Below are positions 46,231-55,957 of a stretch of 64,000 nt of DNA, one piece after another; position 1 is the first letter of the stretch; each line of letters begins with the position of its first letter. The notes below the pieces were generated by a model, which was not told the origin of the DNA, searched no databases, and saw nothing but the letters and a program-made list of their open reading frames with translations. Where the stretch lies: the NCBI RefSeq assembly GCF_004121055.1, contig NZ_PYAL01000005.1, positions 1 to 64,000 on the forward strand, in the 5' to 3' direction. Source of the stretch: Achromobacter aloeverae (GTDB lineage: Bacteria; Pseudomonadota; Gammaproteobacteria; Burkholderiales; Burkholderiaceae_B). Made by a program: the position numbers and the translations under genes.

Positions 46231-47255
46231 TGCGCGTTCCGTGGATTGAGCACGTCACGCAAGTGGTCGCCCACCAGGTTTATGCCGATGATGGTGATGG
46301 CCAGCGCAATACCGGGGAAGAAAGATATCCAATAGCGCCCTGAAAGCAGGTACTCGAAGCCGTTGGAGATGAGCATGCCCAGCGATGGTTGGGTCACCGG
46401 CACGCCCACTCCCAGGAAGGATAGCGTCGCTTCCAGCGCGATCGCGTGCGCCAGGTCGATGGTGGCGATGACGATCAGAGGCGGCATGCAGTTGGGCAGC
46501 AGATGGCGCCACAGGATGCGCCCCCAGCCCAGGGACATGCAGCGCGCCGCCTCGACATACTCCTTGCCTCGCTCCACCAGGGCGGCGCCGCGCGCGGCCC
46601 GCGCGAAATAGGCCCATTGCACCACGATCAGCGCGATGATCACCTTGTCGACGCCGGTGCCCAGGATGGACAGCAGGATCAGCGCCACGAGTATGGACGG
46701 GAAGGACAGTTGTATGTCCGCGATACGCATCAGCAAGGCATCCAGGCGGCCGCCAAAATAGGCCGCCGTCAGCCCTACCGTGGCGCCGATCGCGAATGCG
46801 AAGAACACCGATACACAGCCCACCATCAGGCTGATGCGCATGCCATAGAGGATCGCCGACAGAACGTCGCGTGCCTGTCCGTCGGTGCCCAACCAATAAG
46901 TCATGTCGCCCGACATGCTGGCGCTGCCTGGCGGCAGCTTGGCGTCGGTGATGTCCAGCGTACCGATGTCGTAGGGATTCTGGGGCGCGATCCATGGCGC
47001 CAGCAGGGCCGAGCCCACCATGACAATGAGCAGCACCAGGCCCAGGATGGCCAGCTTGCTGGCAAGGAAATCCTGGAGGAAGCGGCGCAGGGGAGTGAGT
47101 TCCTTCTCGGCGCTCGCCGGGGCCGTCGGCCCGTCGGGAACACCGTGCATGGGGCTCTGCGATGCATACCTGGCTGCCTCGCGCACGGCACTCGGCGCCA
47201 CGTCCAGCGGCGTGTCGGTGGACGGATTGGGCGGCTGGTTGGAAGTAGGGGTCAT
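46227..47255 (-). CDS. Peptide ABC transporter permease (DppC type)
   Basis: A 342-residue permease. An unusually long cytoplasmic N-terminus (about 75 residues, rich in Pro, Ser, Thr and Ala) precedes the first helix (LAILGLVLLIVMVGSALLAPWIAP). The EAA-type loop is YVEAARCMSLGWGRILWRHLLPNCMPPLIV. It overlaps both neighbours by ATGA and forms the channel with the DppB-like protein. Confidence 0.92.
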   Translation of the reverse strand: MTPTSNQPPNPSTDTPLDVAPSAVREAARYASQSPMHGVPDGPTAPASAEKELTPLRRFLQDFLASKLAILGLVLLIVMVGSALLAPWIAPQNPYDIGTLDITDAKLPPGSASMSGDMTYWLGTDGQARDVLSAILYGMRISLMVGCVSVFFAFAIGATVGLTAAYFGGRLDALLMRIADIQLSFPSILVALILLSILGTGVDKVIIALIVVQWAYFARAARGAALVERGKEYVEAARCMSLGWGRILWRHLLPNCMPPLIVIATIDLAHAIALEATLSFLGVGVPVTQPSLGMLISNGFEYLLSGRYWISFFPGIALAITIIGINLVGDHLRDVLNPRNAQ

Positions 47256-48226
47256 CGGCGGCCATCCAGCCGGACGCGCGGGTCCAGCACCGTATAGACG
47301 ATGTCGACCACCAGGTTCAACATCACCAGGAAAAAGACGATCAGCAACAGGTAGGCCACCACCACCGGGCGGTCCAGGTTGATGATGGAATCGATCAGCA
47401 GCTTCCCCATGCCGGGCCAGGAGAACACCGACTCCGTGACCACCGCGAAGGCCACCACCTGGCCGAATTCCAGGCCGCCGACCGTGACGATGGGAATCAG
47501 GATGTTTTTCAGCAGATGCACGCTGAGCACGCGCCGCTCGGACAGGCCCTTGGCGCGCGCGAACTTGATGTAGTCCATGGGCAGCGCCTCGCGCGTGGCA
47601 GCGCGCGTGACGCGGATGATGGTGGCGCACTTGGCCAACGCGATGGTCGCCGCCGGCAGGATGAGGCTGGCCCAGCCACCCAGCGTCAGCACGCTCAGGC
47701 GGACGGGGCCCAAGGCGACGGTCGGCCCGCGGCCGCTGGCAGGCAGCCAGCCCAGGGTCACGGCGAACACCATGATCAGCATCAGGCCGACCCAGAAATT
47801 GGGCAGGGAGAAGCCGAGCACCGAGCCGGTCATGATGGCGCGCGAGCTGACCGCCTTGGGCTTGAGTCCGGCGCGTATGCCCAGCGGAATGCCGACCAGC
47901 AGGGAGATGCCCATCGCCACCACGGCCAGCTCCAGGGTCGCCGGCGCGCGGTCGAGGATCAGCTTCATGGCCGGTTCGCCGGTCAGGAAGCTGTTGCCGA
48001 AGTCGCCATGGATGGCCTTGCCGATGAAGATCAGGTATTGATGCCACAAGGGCAGGTTGAGCCCCAGGGACTGGCGGATGGCTTCGCGCTGCGCCTCGGT
48101 GGCGTCGGGGCTGGCCATCATGGCGATGGGATCGCCAACCATGTAGATGCCACCGAAAACCAGCGCCGACATGACGAACATGACGACGACGGTCTGCAGA
48201 AGGCGACGGATGATTGTTGCTAGCAC
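47252..48226 (-). CDS. Peptide ABC transporter permease (DppB type)
   Basis: A 324-residue permease starting at a GTG (48226). The N-terminus is MLATIIRRLLQTVVVMFVMSALVFGGIYMVGDP, typical of DppB. The EAA-type loop is DYIKFARAKGLSERRVLSVHLLKNILIPIVTVGG. It follows the binding-protein gene by about 107 bp and overlaps the DppC-like start. Confidence 0.92.
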   Translation of the reverse strand: MLATIIRRLLQTVVVMFVMSALVFGGIYMVGDPIAMMASPDATEAQREAIRQSLGLNLPLWHQYLIFIGKAIHGDFGNSFLTGEPAMKLILDRAPATLELAVVAMGISLLVGIPLGIRAGLKPKAVSSRAIMTGSVLGFSLPNFWVGLMLIMVFAVTLGWLPASGRGPTVALGPVRLSVLTLGGWASLILPAATIALAKCATIIRVTRAATREALPMDYIKFARAKGLSERRVLSVHLLKNILIPIVTVGGLEFGQVVAFAVVTESVFSWPGMGKLLIDSIINLDRPVVVAYLLLIVFFLVMLNLVVDIVYTVLDPRVRLDGRR

Positions 48227-48333
48227 GTCGGCAGGCTCACTTCGTCACGGTTCATACAACGCGGCACGCGGCGCGCGCCACAATGTGCGCGCCGCGTGTC
48301 ACGGCAATGGTCGGCGCGGCCGGGCCGCCGCCG

Positions 48334-49926
48334 TCAAGGCTTGATGGTCGCGTTCTGGGCCAGCGTCATCTGGTCGGCCCGGCCCAGGTAGCGCAGGTCG
48401 TTCTTCATGGCCCACACCGACAGCTCGAAATGCACCGGCAGCGCGGCGTAGTCCTCCATGGCGGTGTCGGCGGACTTGGCCAGCAGCTCGGCGCGCTTGG
48501 TGTCATCCATGGTCGAGATGCCCTGCTTGAACAGCGTGTCCACCGTGGCGTTCGAATAACGGCCGCGATTGGTGGTGCCCAGGCCAGCCTTGGGGTCGGG
48601 CGTGACCAGCAGCGATCCCAGCGCATTGGACATTTCGCCGCTGGTCACGGACCAGCCCGCCAGGTAGGCGCTGTACTCGTACGAATCCCGCTTCTTGAAG
48701 AAGACGGGGGGCGCCGAGGCATCCACGTTGGTCTTCACGCCGATGCGCGTCCACATCGACGCGATGGCTTGCGCCACCTTGGCGTCGTTGACGTAGCGGC
48801 CCGAGGGCGCGCCCAGCGTAATGCCGAAGCCATCCGGATAGCCCGCTTCCTTCAGCAAGGCCTTGGCCTTTTCCAGGTCGGCCTTGGGCGCCTTGGAATG
48901 CTCCTTGGACGCACCGAACATCGGGTAGGGCAGCAGGTTGCCGGCGGGCAGGGCGATGCCGCCCATCACGCGGTCCACCAGGGCTTCGCGGTTGATGGCC
49001 AGCGACAGCGCCTGGCGCACCCGCTTGTCCTTCAGCGGGTTCTTGTTGTTGGTGCCGGTGATGCCGGGGCTGGGCTCGGCGAATTGATCCATGGCCACGT
49101 ACATGACGCGCACCGAAGGCGTTTCCTCGATGTGCAGCTTCTTGTCGGCCTTCAGCTTGGGCAGGTCGTCGGTCGGGGGATCCTCGATCAGGTCGACGTC
49201 GCCGGCCAGCAGGGCGGCCACGCGGCTGGCGGCATTGCTCATCGGCCGATAGACGACCTTGTCCCACAGCGGCTTCTTGCCCCAGTAGTTGTCGTTGCGC
49301 ACCAGTACGATCTCGGCGCCGCGCTTCCACGACACGAACTTGTAGGGACCGGTGCCGATCAGGCCGTCGCCGGCGTTCAGTTCGGTGGTCGTCTTGCCTT
49401 CGGGGGCCGGGCCCGAAGCGGCCTTCTTGGACAGGATGGGCAGTTGCGACAGGTTGGGCAGCAGGGCGGGCGCCGCTGCCTTGGTGGTGATGCGCACCGT
49501 GTGGGCGTCCACCACTTCCGTCTTGGCCACGTCCTTCAGGTACAGCGTGAAAGGCGAAGGGCTGTTGGGCACCTTGGGCGCGCGTTCATAGGTGAAGACG
49601 ACGTCTTCCGCGGTGAGCGGCGTGCCGTCGGAGAACTTCACATTGGGCCGCAGCTTGAAGGTCCAGACGTTGCCGTCCACCGTCCACGATTCCGCCAGCG
49701 CCGCTTCCGGCTTCAGCTGGCTGTCCGTGCGCACGAGCGGGTCGAAGATGGTTTCGGCGATCTGCGTATTGGGAGTGAGCGAGTGATACTGGGGGTCCAT
49801 GGAGCTGGGCTCGCTCTTCAGACCGATGATCAGATCGCGTGCCATGGCATGGCCCATGGCGCCGAAGGCCAAGGCGAGTGCAGCGGCGCTGCCGGCAAGA
49901 ACGCGGGTAAAGCGGCGAGTCGACAT
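48334..49926 (-). CDS. Peptide ABC transporter substrate-binding protein (family 5)
   Basis: A 530-residue SBP_bac_5 receptor. The signal peptide spans about residues 1-28 (ending AMA). The body has the family's LIIGLKSEPSSMDPQYHS start and AESWTVDGNVWTFKLRPNVKFSDGTPLTAEDVVFTYER. AGGGAG precedes the ATG at 49926. Family members bind di- and oligopeptides, nickel, haem or glutathione. It is the first gene of a seven-gene unit with two permeases, two ATPases, an N-formylglutamate amidohydrolase and an M20 amidohydrolase, so N-blocked amino acids or peptides are the inferred ligands. Confidence 0.92.
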   Translation of the reverse strand: MSTRRFTRVLAGSAAALALAFGAMGHAMARDLIIGLKSEPSSMDPQYHSLTPNTQIAETIFDPLVRTDSQLKPEAALAESWTVDGNVWTFKLRPNVKFSDGTPLTAEDVVFTYERAPKVPNSPSPFTLYLKDVAKTEVVDAHTVRITTKAAAPALLPNLSQLPILSKKAASGPAPEGKTTTELNAGDGLIGTGPYKFVSWKRGAEIVLVRNDNYWGKKPLWDKVVYRPMSNAASRVAALLAGDVDLIEDPPTDDLPKLKADKKLHIEETPSVRVMYVAMDQFAEPSPGITGTNNKNPLKDKRVRQALSLAINREALVDRVMGGIALPAGNLLPYPMFGASKEHSKAPKADLEKAKALLKEAGYPDGFGITLGAPSGRYVNDAKVAQAIASMWTRIGVKTNVDASAPPVFFKKRDSYEYSAYLAGWSVTSGEMSNALGSLLVTPDPKAGLGTTNRGRYSNATVDTLFKQGISTMDDTKRAELLAKSADTAMEDYAALPVHFELSVWAMKNDLRYLGRADQMTLAQNATIKP

Positions 49927-50101
49927 CAAGACGCTCCCTGTTAGGATGAAACCCGGTGTAGGACCTTAGCTTAGGGGACCCGGTGCGCTCAGGCTTGTGG
50001 CCCAGCTTAGGCTGTCTAGGCCGCAACATACGGAGGAAACGGGGTCGGCGCAACCCGTTATATTCCCTTATTGCGCAAAGTAGCCCCTCTCTGAACCCCC
50101 T

Positions 50102-51511
50102 ATGTCCCCTTTTGTCTCCGCTCCCATTGCCGCCATCGCCACCGCTCCCGGGCGCGGGGGCGTGGGTATCGTGCGCGTCTCCGGACGCGACCTGGGCGCA
50201 TTCGTGCGCGGCCTGTTCCAGCGCGACCTCACGCCGCGCCATGCGCATCTGCTGCCGTTCCGGGATGGCGATGGGGAGGTGCTGGATGAAGGGCTGGCGC
50301 TATTCTTCCCGGCGCCGCATTCCTATACGGGCGAGGACGTACTCGAGTTACAGGGTCACGGCGGTCCTGCCGTCTTGCGGCGCGTGCTGGACCTTTGCCT
50401 GCGGGCGGGCGCGGACCTGGGCATGCGGCTGGCCGAGCCCGGCGAATTCACGCAACGGGCCTTCTTGAACGACCGCATCGACCTGGCGCAGGCCGAGGCC
50501 GTCGCCGACCTCATCGAAGCCACCTCCGATGCCGCTGCGCGCGGCGCCATGGCATCGCTGTCCGGCGTGTTCTCGGCGCGCGTCACCGCCCTGGCGGACC
50601 GCATCGTGCATTTGCGCATGCTGGTGGAGGCGACGCTGGATTTCCCCGAGGAAGAAATCGACTTCCTGGAAAAATACCAGGCGCGCCCCCTGCTACAGGG
50701 CTTGCGCGACGAGCTTGACGCCATCCTGGCGCAGACCCGCCAGGGCGTGATCCTGCGCGAAGGCCTGCATGTCGTGCTGGCCGGCCGGCCCAACGTCGGC
50801 AAATCCAGCCTGCTCAATGCGCTGGCGGGCGACGAGGTCGCCATCGTCACGCCGATCGCCGGCACCACGCGGGACAAGGTGGTGCAGGAAATCCACATCG
50901 AGGGCGTACCGTTGCACGTGGTCGATACGGCGGGCCTGCGCGAGACCGACGATCCCGTGGAAAAGATAGGCATCGGCCGCACCTGGCAGGAAATCGCCAA
51001 GGCCGATGTCATCCTGCACCTGGTGGATGCCGGCGCGCCGGACGAAGACATGGACGCCGGCATCGCGGAGAAGTTGCCGCGGGGCGTGCCGGTGGTGAAG
51101 GTGGTGAACAAGATCGACCTGGAAGCAGCGGGCGGCCCGGGTCATGTCCCCGGTTCCGCGCAGGACGCCCTGGCCTTGCGATCGCAAGCCGGCATCGACG
51201 GCACCCTCCGCATCTCCGCCAAGACCGGCGCCGGCCTGGACAGGCTGCGCAAGGCCTTGCTGGACATTGCAGGCTGGAATCCCGGCGGCGAATCCCCCTG
51301 GCTCGCGCGCGAACGCCACCTGCGCGCCTTGCAGGACGCGTCCGACCACCTGCAACTCGCCACCGAACATGCCGCCCTCGACGATCGGGTGCTGGACCTC
51401 TTCGCGGAAGAACTGCGCCTGGCGCATGACAGCCTGGGCAGTATTACAGGACGGTTCACCAGCGACGATTTGCTGGGGGAGATCTTCTCCAGCTTCTGCA
51501 TCGGGAAGTGA
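50102..51511 (+). CDS. mnmE: tRNA modification GTPase MnmE
   Basis: A 469-residue GTPase. The N-terminal tetrahydrofolate-binding domain opens with [23 protein letters not shown] helical domain surrounds the G domain ([39 protein letters not shown]). The C-terminal CIGK motif is complete. With MnmG it makes 5-carboxymethylaminomethyl uridine at the tRNA wobble base. It is divergent from the peptide-importer operon across 175 bp. It is normally close to yidC; here about 18 kb lies between them. Confidence 0.97.
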   Translation: MSPFVSAPIAAIATAPGRGGVGIVRVSGRDLGAFVRGLFQRDLTPRHAHLLPFRDGDGEVLDEGLALFFPAPHSYTGEDVLELQGHGGPAVLRRVLDLCLRAGADLGMRLAEPGEFTQRAFLNDRIDLAQAEAVADLIEATSDAAARGAMASLSGVFSARVTALADRIVHLRMLVEATLDFPEEEIDFLEKYQARPLLQGLRDELDAILAQTRQGVILREGLHVVLAGRPNVGKSSLLNALAGDEVAIVTPIAGTTRDKVVQEIHIEGVPLHVVDTAGLRETDDPVEKIGIGRTWQEIAKADVILHLVDAGAPDEDMDAGIAEKLPRGVPVVKVVNKIDLEAAGGPGHVPGSAQDALALRSQAGIDGTLRISAKTGAGLDRLRKALLDIAGWNPGGESPWLARERHLRALQDASDHLQLATEHAALDDRVLDLFAEELRLAHDSLGSITGRFTSDDLLGEIFSSFCIGK

Positions 51512-51685
51512 GGCGGTGTCGTTCACATCACCCATGCACAGGGGTAAGTCCGGTCGCTATCGCGAAGCGCCTGATACGGGTTTGGGCCTGCTCCCATTTT
51601 TTCACCCATTTACACCCATTTAACGATGACTGCGACTTCGCGTCGGCCACCTCCGCGAAGCTGAGGATGGCCCGGCACGCCAGCC

Positions 51686-52765
51686 TCAACGCTGCGAAAA
51701 CGCCGGCTGCTGGCCGCGGTTCTGCCAGCGATGCCGCAACGACAATCCCCAGCGTTCGACGTAGCGCCAGGACGCATCGGCCATGAGCCAGGCCAAGGGG
51801 AAGAACACCGCGGCGCGCACCCACCAGGACTGGCCGGCCAGGTAGTAATCGACCAGGACGACCACCAGCCAGTGTTGCAGGTATAGCGAATAGCTGATCT
51901 TGCCCACATAGCGCATCGGCGGCGTGGACAGCAGGCGCTGGACCCAGGAGGGCGCCAGGATGGCATACGGGAACAGGGCCATCAATGCCAGCGACTGCAC
52001 GGTGAAGCGGCCCACTTCGCGGAAGGCCGGGTCGCGGTACAGCAGGCTGCCCAGGAGCAGCGCGGCACCGGCATAGAATGGCAAGGGCGTCTGCCAGCCC
52101 CGCAGCAGGACGGGGTAGAACCACACGACGAGACTGGTGATCGCGCCGAACAGAATGGCGTCGATACGCGTATCCGTGGCCATGTAGATACGCAGGTTCT
52201 CGGTCGCGGTCGGGCCGATCCCGGCATACAGGTGCGCGCGCCAGGCCAGCACGATCACGCACAGGGCCAGGAACACGGCCAGCGCGCGCCTGCAGTCGTC
52301 CACCCTGACCAGCAGCGCGAACAGGGCGGGAAAAACCAGGTAGTAATGTTCCTCGACGGCGAGCGACCAGGTGATGCTCATCGGCGACAGCAGCTTGCCC
52401 TCGAATGGATGGCCGAAGATCTGCCAGTAATTCTGCAGGTAGAAGAACGCCGCCCCGACATCGGTCCATGGCACGTCGCCTTGCACGACGCGCACGGCGG
52501 CGATGCACAGCAGCAGGAACACGACCAGCGCGGGCATCAGCCGCAGCAGGCGCCGTACGTAAAAGGCGCTGATCTGGATGCGGCCGGCACGCGACTGCTC
52601 TTGCAACAGGGTGCGGGTGATGATGAAGCCGCTGATGAAGAAGAAGACCGTTACGCCCAGTCCGCCGGGGATGATGTTGCCCAGCCCGGTATGCGACAAA
52701 ACCACCAAGGCGATGGAGATGGCCCGCAACCCGTCCAATGCCGGCAAATAGTTTTCACGAGACAT
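51686..52765 (-). CDS. Acyltransferase family 3 membrane protein (OafA/YrhL-like)
   Basis: A 359-residue integral membrane acyltransferase with about ten helices. The catalytic His region is VVLSHTGLGNIIPGGLGVTVFFFISGFIITRTLL, preceded by YLPALDGLRAISI. Members O-acetylate or succinylate polysaccharides, lipopolysaccharide or antibiotics. It lies a few kilobases from the exopolysaccharide operon but on the other strand; a role in decorating that polymer is possible but unproven. It is convergent with mnmE; the 174-bp gap between them shows no gene. Confidence 0.88.
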   Translation of the reverse strand: MSRENYLPALDGLRAISIALVVLSHTGLGNIIPGGLGVTVFFFISGFIITRTLLQEQSRAGRIQISAFYVRRLLRLMPALVVFLLLCIAAVRVVQGDVPWTDVGAAFFYLQNYWQIFGHPFEGKLLSPMSITWSLAVEEHYYLVFPALFALLVRVDDCRRALAVFLALCVIVLAWRAHLYAGIGPTATENLRIYMATDTRIDAILFGAITSLVVWFYPVLLRGWQTPLPFYAGAALLLGSLLYRDPAFREVGRFTVQSLALMALFPYAILAPSWVQRLLSTPPMRYVGKISYSLYLQHWLVVVLVDYYLAGQSWWVRAAVFFPLAWLMADASWRYVERWGLSLRHRWQNRGQQPAFSQR

Positions 52766-52866
52766 GCGACCCCTGTCTGCTCACGCGGGCCAGAACGGCA
52801 AAAACCGCCAGCGACATGGTCACTGACGGTTACCGAGGATTATGCCATATGCAACCGCGCGCCCAT

Positions 52867-53562
52867 TCAGGGCACGGGAGCGCCGGGCGGCTCGCGATGC
52901 GCACACACCGCCAGCAAGGTCGCCAAGGGGGGCAGGACAAAACACCACATGCCAACGGCGACGAACAGCAGGGCGGCAATCGCGCAGCCTAGCGCAAAAC
53001 CCAGCAGGACCGGCGTCATGCGCGCCAGGCGATCCACCGTGCTCTTGCGCTCGGCGGCCGCCAGGCCGCGGAACAGATCGGCCAGGTCCAGCATGACTTG
53101 CGTGGTGGTGCCGGTCATCAGCGTGGAGGGCGGTTCGCTGCCGAGATGCGCGCGATGGGCGGCATTCTGGATGGCCATGGCGGCCACCAGCACCATGCCG
53201 GTCAGAATGGCCGGTCCGGCGTCGGGATCGCCGGCGAACGGTCCCCAATACATGGCGATGGCGCCGCCGGCGGCCAGCATCACCGTCTGCAACATCAGCA
53301 GGATGCGCATGACCGGCGCGTCCCGGCGGGCCAGCCAGCCCCCCAGCAAGCGCATGGCGATGACCATCGCGCAGAACACCGGCAGGGCCAGCAGCTTGCC
53401 GATGGCGCCGCCGCTTCCCTGCGCCAGGGCCGCGCCCAGCGTGACGAAGTTGCCCGTGACATGGGCGGTGAACAGCCCGTGCAGGGTCAGGAAGCCGGCG
53501 GTATCGACATAACCGCCGTTGAACGCCAGCAACCTCGCGACACGCCCCGCGGGTGTACCCAT
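52867..53562 (-). CDS. DUF1275 (YoaK-like) membrane protein
   Basis: A 231-residue protein with about six helices. It opens with RVARLLAFNGGYVDTAGFLTLHGLFTAHVTGNFVTLGAAL, the DUF1275 signature. Function is unknown. It lies between the acyltransferase and FMN reductase genes, all on the minus strand, with gaps of 101 and 33 bp, so co-transcription with the reductase gene is possible. Confidence 0.88.
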   Translation of the reverse strand: MGTPAGRVARLLAFNGGYVDTAGFLTLHGLFTAHVTGNFVTLGAALAQGSGGAIGKLLALPVFCAMVIAMRLLGGWLARRDAPVMRILLMLQTVMLAAGGAIAMYWGPFAGDPDAGPAILTGMVLVAAMAIQNAAHRAHLGSEPPSTLMTGTTTQVMLDLADLFRGLAAAERKSTVDRLARMTPVLLGFALGCAIAALLFVAVGMWCFVLPPLATLLAVCAHREPPGAPVP

Positions 53563-53595
53563 GATCGTGCTCCCGTCCGTCTCCGCGGCGGCCGA

Positions 53596-54171
53596 TCAGG
53601 CCGCGCGCAACGTCTTCAACGCACCGGTCCAGCGCAGCAGTTCGTCAAGCGCGACCTTGGCCGCGTCGTTGTGCAGCTGGGTCGGTTGAAACTTGCCGCT
53701 TTCGTCCAGGGTCTGGGGGAAGTTGGGCACCATGACCTGTTCGTTCAGCGGCACGATCTTCAACGTGGTCAGCAGCGTCTTGACCTCCTGCACGGCGCGC
53801 AGGCCGCCCGAGGCATGAGCATAGCTGACGAAACTGGCGGGCTTGTAGTTCCACTCGTTGTAGAGATACTGCAGGGCGTTGAGCAGCGCCGGCGGCGCGT
53901 TGAAGTTGTATTCCGGCGTCACGAACACGAAGGCGTCGGCGCTCGCGACGCTGGCGGACCACTTGCGGGTGTGCTCATGCGTGTACTTCTGCATGCGCGG
54001 ATGGTTGGGCTCGTCGAATACCGGCAGCCTGAAGTCGGCGAGATCGACCAGTTCGACATCGAATTTGCCGTGTTCGACGGCGGCTTCGTAGAACCACTGC
54101 GCGAAGGCGGGGCCGACGCGGCCGGGACGGGTGCTGGCGATGATGACGTTGAGACGGGGCTTGGTGGACAT
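53596..54171 (-). CDS. NADPH-dependent FMN reductase family protein
   Basis: A 191-residue flavodoxin-like protein. It has the NAD(P)H-dependent FMN reductase start RLNVIIASTRPGRVG and the flavin-loop VFVTPEYNFNAPPALLNALQYL. Family members reduce quinones, chromate or azo dyes with FMN as cofactor. The ATG at 54171 is preceded by AGGAAG. Physiological substrate unknown. Confidence 0.88.
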   Translation of the reverse strand: MSTKPRLNVIIASTRPGRVGPAFAQWFYEAAVEHGKFDVELVDLADFRLPVFDEPNHPRMQKYTHEHTRKWSASVASADAFVFVTPEYNFNAPPALLNALQYLYNEWNYKPASFVSYAHASGGLRAVQEVKTLLTTLKIVPLNEQVMVPNFPQTLDESGKFQPTQLHNDAAKVALDELLRWTGALKTLRAA

Positions 54172-54547
54172 TTGGGAGCTTCCTGGATTTGAGGCCGGCA
54201 GCGGGCAAAGACGCGCCGCTTGCCGCGGTGCCGCAATTCTAGGAGTTCCCATTTTTAAAATAAAGTGGGCAAATCCGGCTTTAATCATTCCAAAAACAGC
54301 AACATTGACCCCCCTGCCGGGTAGTGCCACAACGGCCTCCAAGAACGCCGCCCCCCGCGCGCTGGCCAGCAACAGCCCAGTTTCGAAGTAACTGGTTTCC
54401 ATCATGGAGATTGCGGAAGATGCCGCTCCTTCGATGAGCAAGCCTCGCCAATTATCTGTTTTGTCGTCGTTTTCTCTGAAAGATCGAACTTCGAGACAAT
54501 TAATGTCGGAAACGCTACGGTAGAATCAGTCATAACATTTCGCTACG
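54172..54547. other. Divergent regulatory region before the exopolysaccharide operon
   Basis: This 375-bp region is AT-richer than its surroundings (especially about 54240-54290 and 54430-54540). A TAGAAT at 54521-54526 could be a -10 box for the exopolysaccharide operon, but no matching -35 is clear. A 39-codon frame (54404-54523, MEIAEDAAPSMSKP...) ends just before the operon but has no convincing ribosome-binding site. No established gene is seen. Confidence 0.45.
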
Positions 54548-55957
54548 GTGTCCAAGGCCCTGCTCGTGAGCCCGTCCTCCGAATACAGTCTGTTGTCGTT
54601 GAACCAGGTCCGGACCATGCTGGCTGCCCGGTCCCGGCTGGTCGCGCGGGTGACCGCGGCGACCTTGCTGCTGACGCTGGTGCTCGTCCTGGTGCTGCCG
54701 CGCGTGTGGACCGCCACCTCGGACGTGTACATCGACTATCGCGAGAACGACCCCATCAACGGCCGTGCGTTCTCGGCCATGCTGGATGAGAGCTACATCC
54801 AGACCCAGATCGACATGATCCAGAGCCAGGCGGTGGCCGACCAGATGATCAAGACGCTGGGCCTGCTCAGCGGCGCGGACGCCCGCAACGGCTCGGTCGA
54901 GCATAACGAGCTCAGCGCCTACATCAAGCGCAATCTCGAAGTCACGAAGGCGCCGAACAGCCGCGTGCTGACCGTCTCCTTTTCGGCCAATACCCCGCAG
55001 AAGGCGCGCGATTACGCCAACGCCATCGTCAATTCCTATATCGCGGTCAGCCAGAGGATCTCCTCCTCGGCGGCGCGCGAGCGTTCCGAGCAGTACACGG
55101 CGCAGCTGGAGCAACTGCGCGGCGAAATCGACGCCATCCAGGACAAGCTGACGCAGTACCAGAAGGAAACCGGCATCGTCGACACCAAGGAAGCGGGCGA
55201 CCTGGAGTTGCGCCGCCTTAACGACATGAGCACCTCCATGCTGGCGCTGGATGCGCAGCTGGAAGAGGCGCGGGCGCGCAACGCCGCCATCGACGGCATG
55301 CTCAAGAGCGGCGTCCGTCCCGAGGACCTGCCGCTGGTGGGACAGGTGTCGCCCACCAACGATTTGCGCAACACCATCAATATCCTGGACAACAACCTGG
55401 GCGAGCTGCGCGGTTCGCTGGGACCAAACCATCCGACCGTAAAGGGCCTGATGGCGCAACGCGCGCAAATGCAGGCCGGCATCACGCGCCAGGCCAACGC
55501 GGCCATCGATGCCCAGCGCAGCAACTTCCAGCGCCTGCAAGCACAGAAGGACGCCCTGCAGCGCGACATCGACACCCAACGCGCCAAGGTGCTGGACCAG
55601 ATGGCCAAGCGCGACCGCATCGCTGCCTATCAGCGCCAGTTCGCCGGCGTGGAACAGGTCTACAACACGGCGCTGCAGAAGTACGACAGCATCCTGATGG
55701 CGAGCAATATTTCGCTGCCCAACCTGGCGGTGCTGCGTGCCGCCGAGATTCCGACCGAACCGTCGCGTCCCCGGGTGCGCCGCAGCCTCGCGCTCGGCTT
55801 GCTGGTCGGCCTGTTCGCGGGCGTCGCGCTGGCCCTGCTGCTAGAACTGAGCCAGCGCCGCATCCGCAGCGCCGACGACCTGCTGCGCGATACCCGATAC
55901 CGTGTGCTCGGCCGCATAGGCCGCCGTCCTCCCACGCTATCGCAGGCCAAGCCATGA
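54548..55957 (+). CDS. Exopolysaccharide chain-length determinant (Wzz/GNVR, EpsF-like)
   Basis: A 469-residue inner-membrane polysaccharide co-polymerase starting at GTG 54548. The first membrane helix is at about residues 35-52 (AATLLLTLVLVLVLP). The Wzz domain follows (TATSDVYIDYREND). A long periplasmic coiled coil covers about 165-390. The GNVR-type region precedes the second helix at about 413-435 (LALGLLVGLFAGVALALLLEL). It sets polymer length with the neighbouring EpsG-like protein, whose start overlaps its stop by ATGA. It is the first gene of an operon that runs beyond the window. Confidence 0.88.
   Translation: MSKALLVSPSSEYSLLSLNQVRTMLAARSRLVARVTAATLLLTLVLVLVLPRVWTATSDVYIDYRENDPINGRAFSAMLDESYIQTQIDMIQSQAVADQMIKTLGLLSGADARNGSVEHNELSAYIKRNLEVTKAPNSRVLTVSFSANTPQKARDYANAIVNSYIAVSQRISSSAARERSEQYTAQLEQLRGEIDAIQDKLTQYQKETGIVDTKEAGDLELRRLNDMSTSMLALDAQLEEARARNAAIDGMLKSGVRPEDLPLVGQVSPTNDLRNTINILDNNLGELRGSLGPNHPTVKGLMAQRAQMQAGITRQANAAIDAQRSNFQRLQAQKDALQRDIDTQRAKVLDQMAKRDRIAAYQRQFAGVEQVYNTALQKYDSILMASNISLPNLAVLRAAEIPTEPSRPRVRRSLALGLLVGLFAGVALALLLELSQRRIRSADDLLRDTRYRVLGRIGRRPPTLSQAKP

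Noticed and set aside
51571-51640. Repeated CCCATTT motifs between mnmE and the acyltransferase gene
   Set aside because: Three short copies with irregular spacing and no secondary structure; possibly a decayed T-rich terminator but not strong enough to call.
54404-54523. 39-codon frame MEIAEDAAPSMSKP... before the exopolysaccharide operon
   Set aside because: No Shine-Dalgarno and no recognisable family; kept only as a remark in the intergenic entry because its AT-rich codons differ from the operon.
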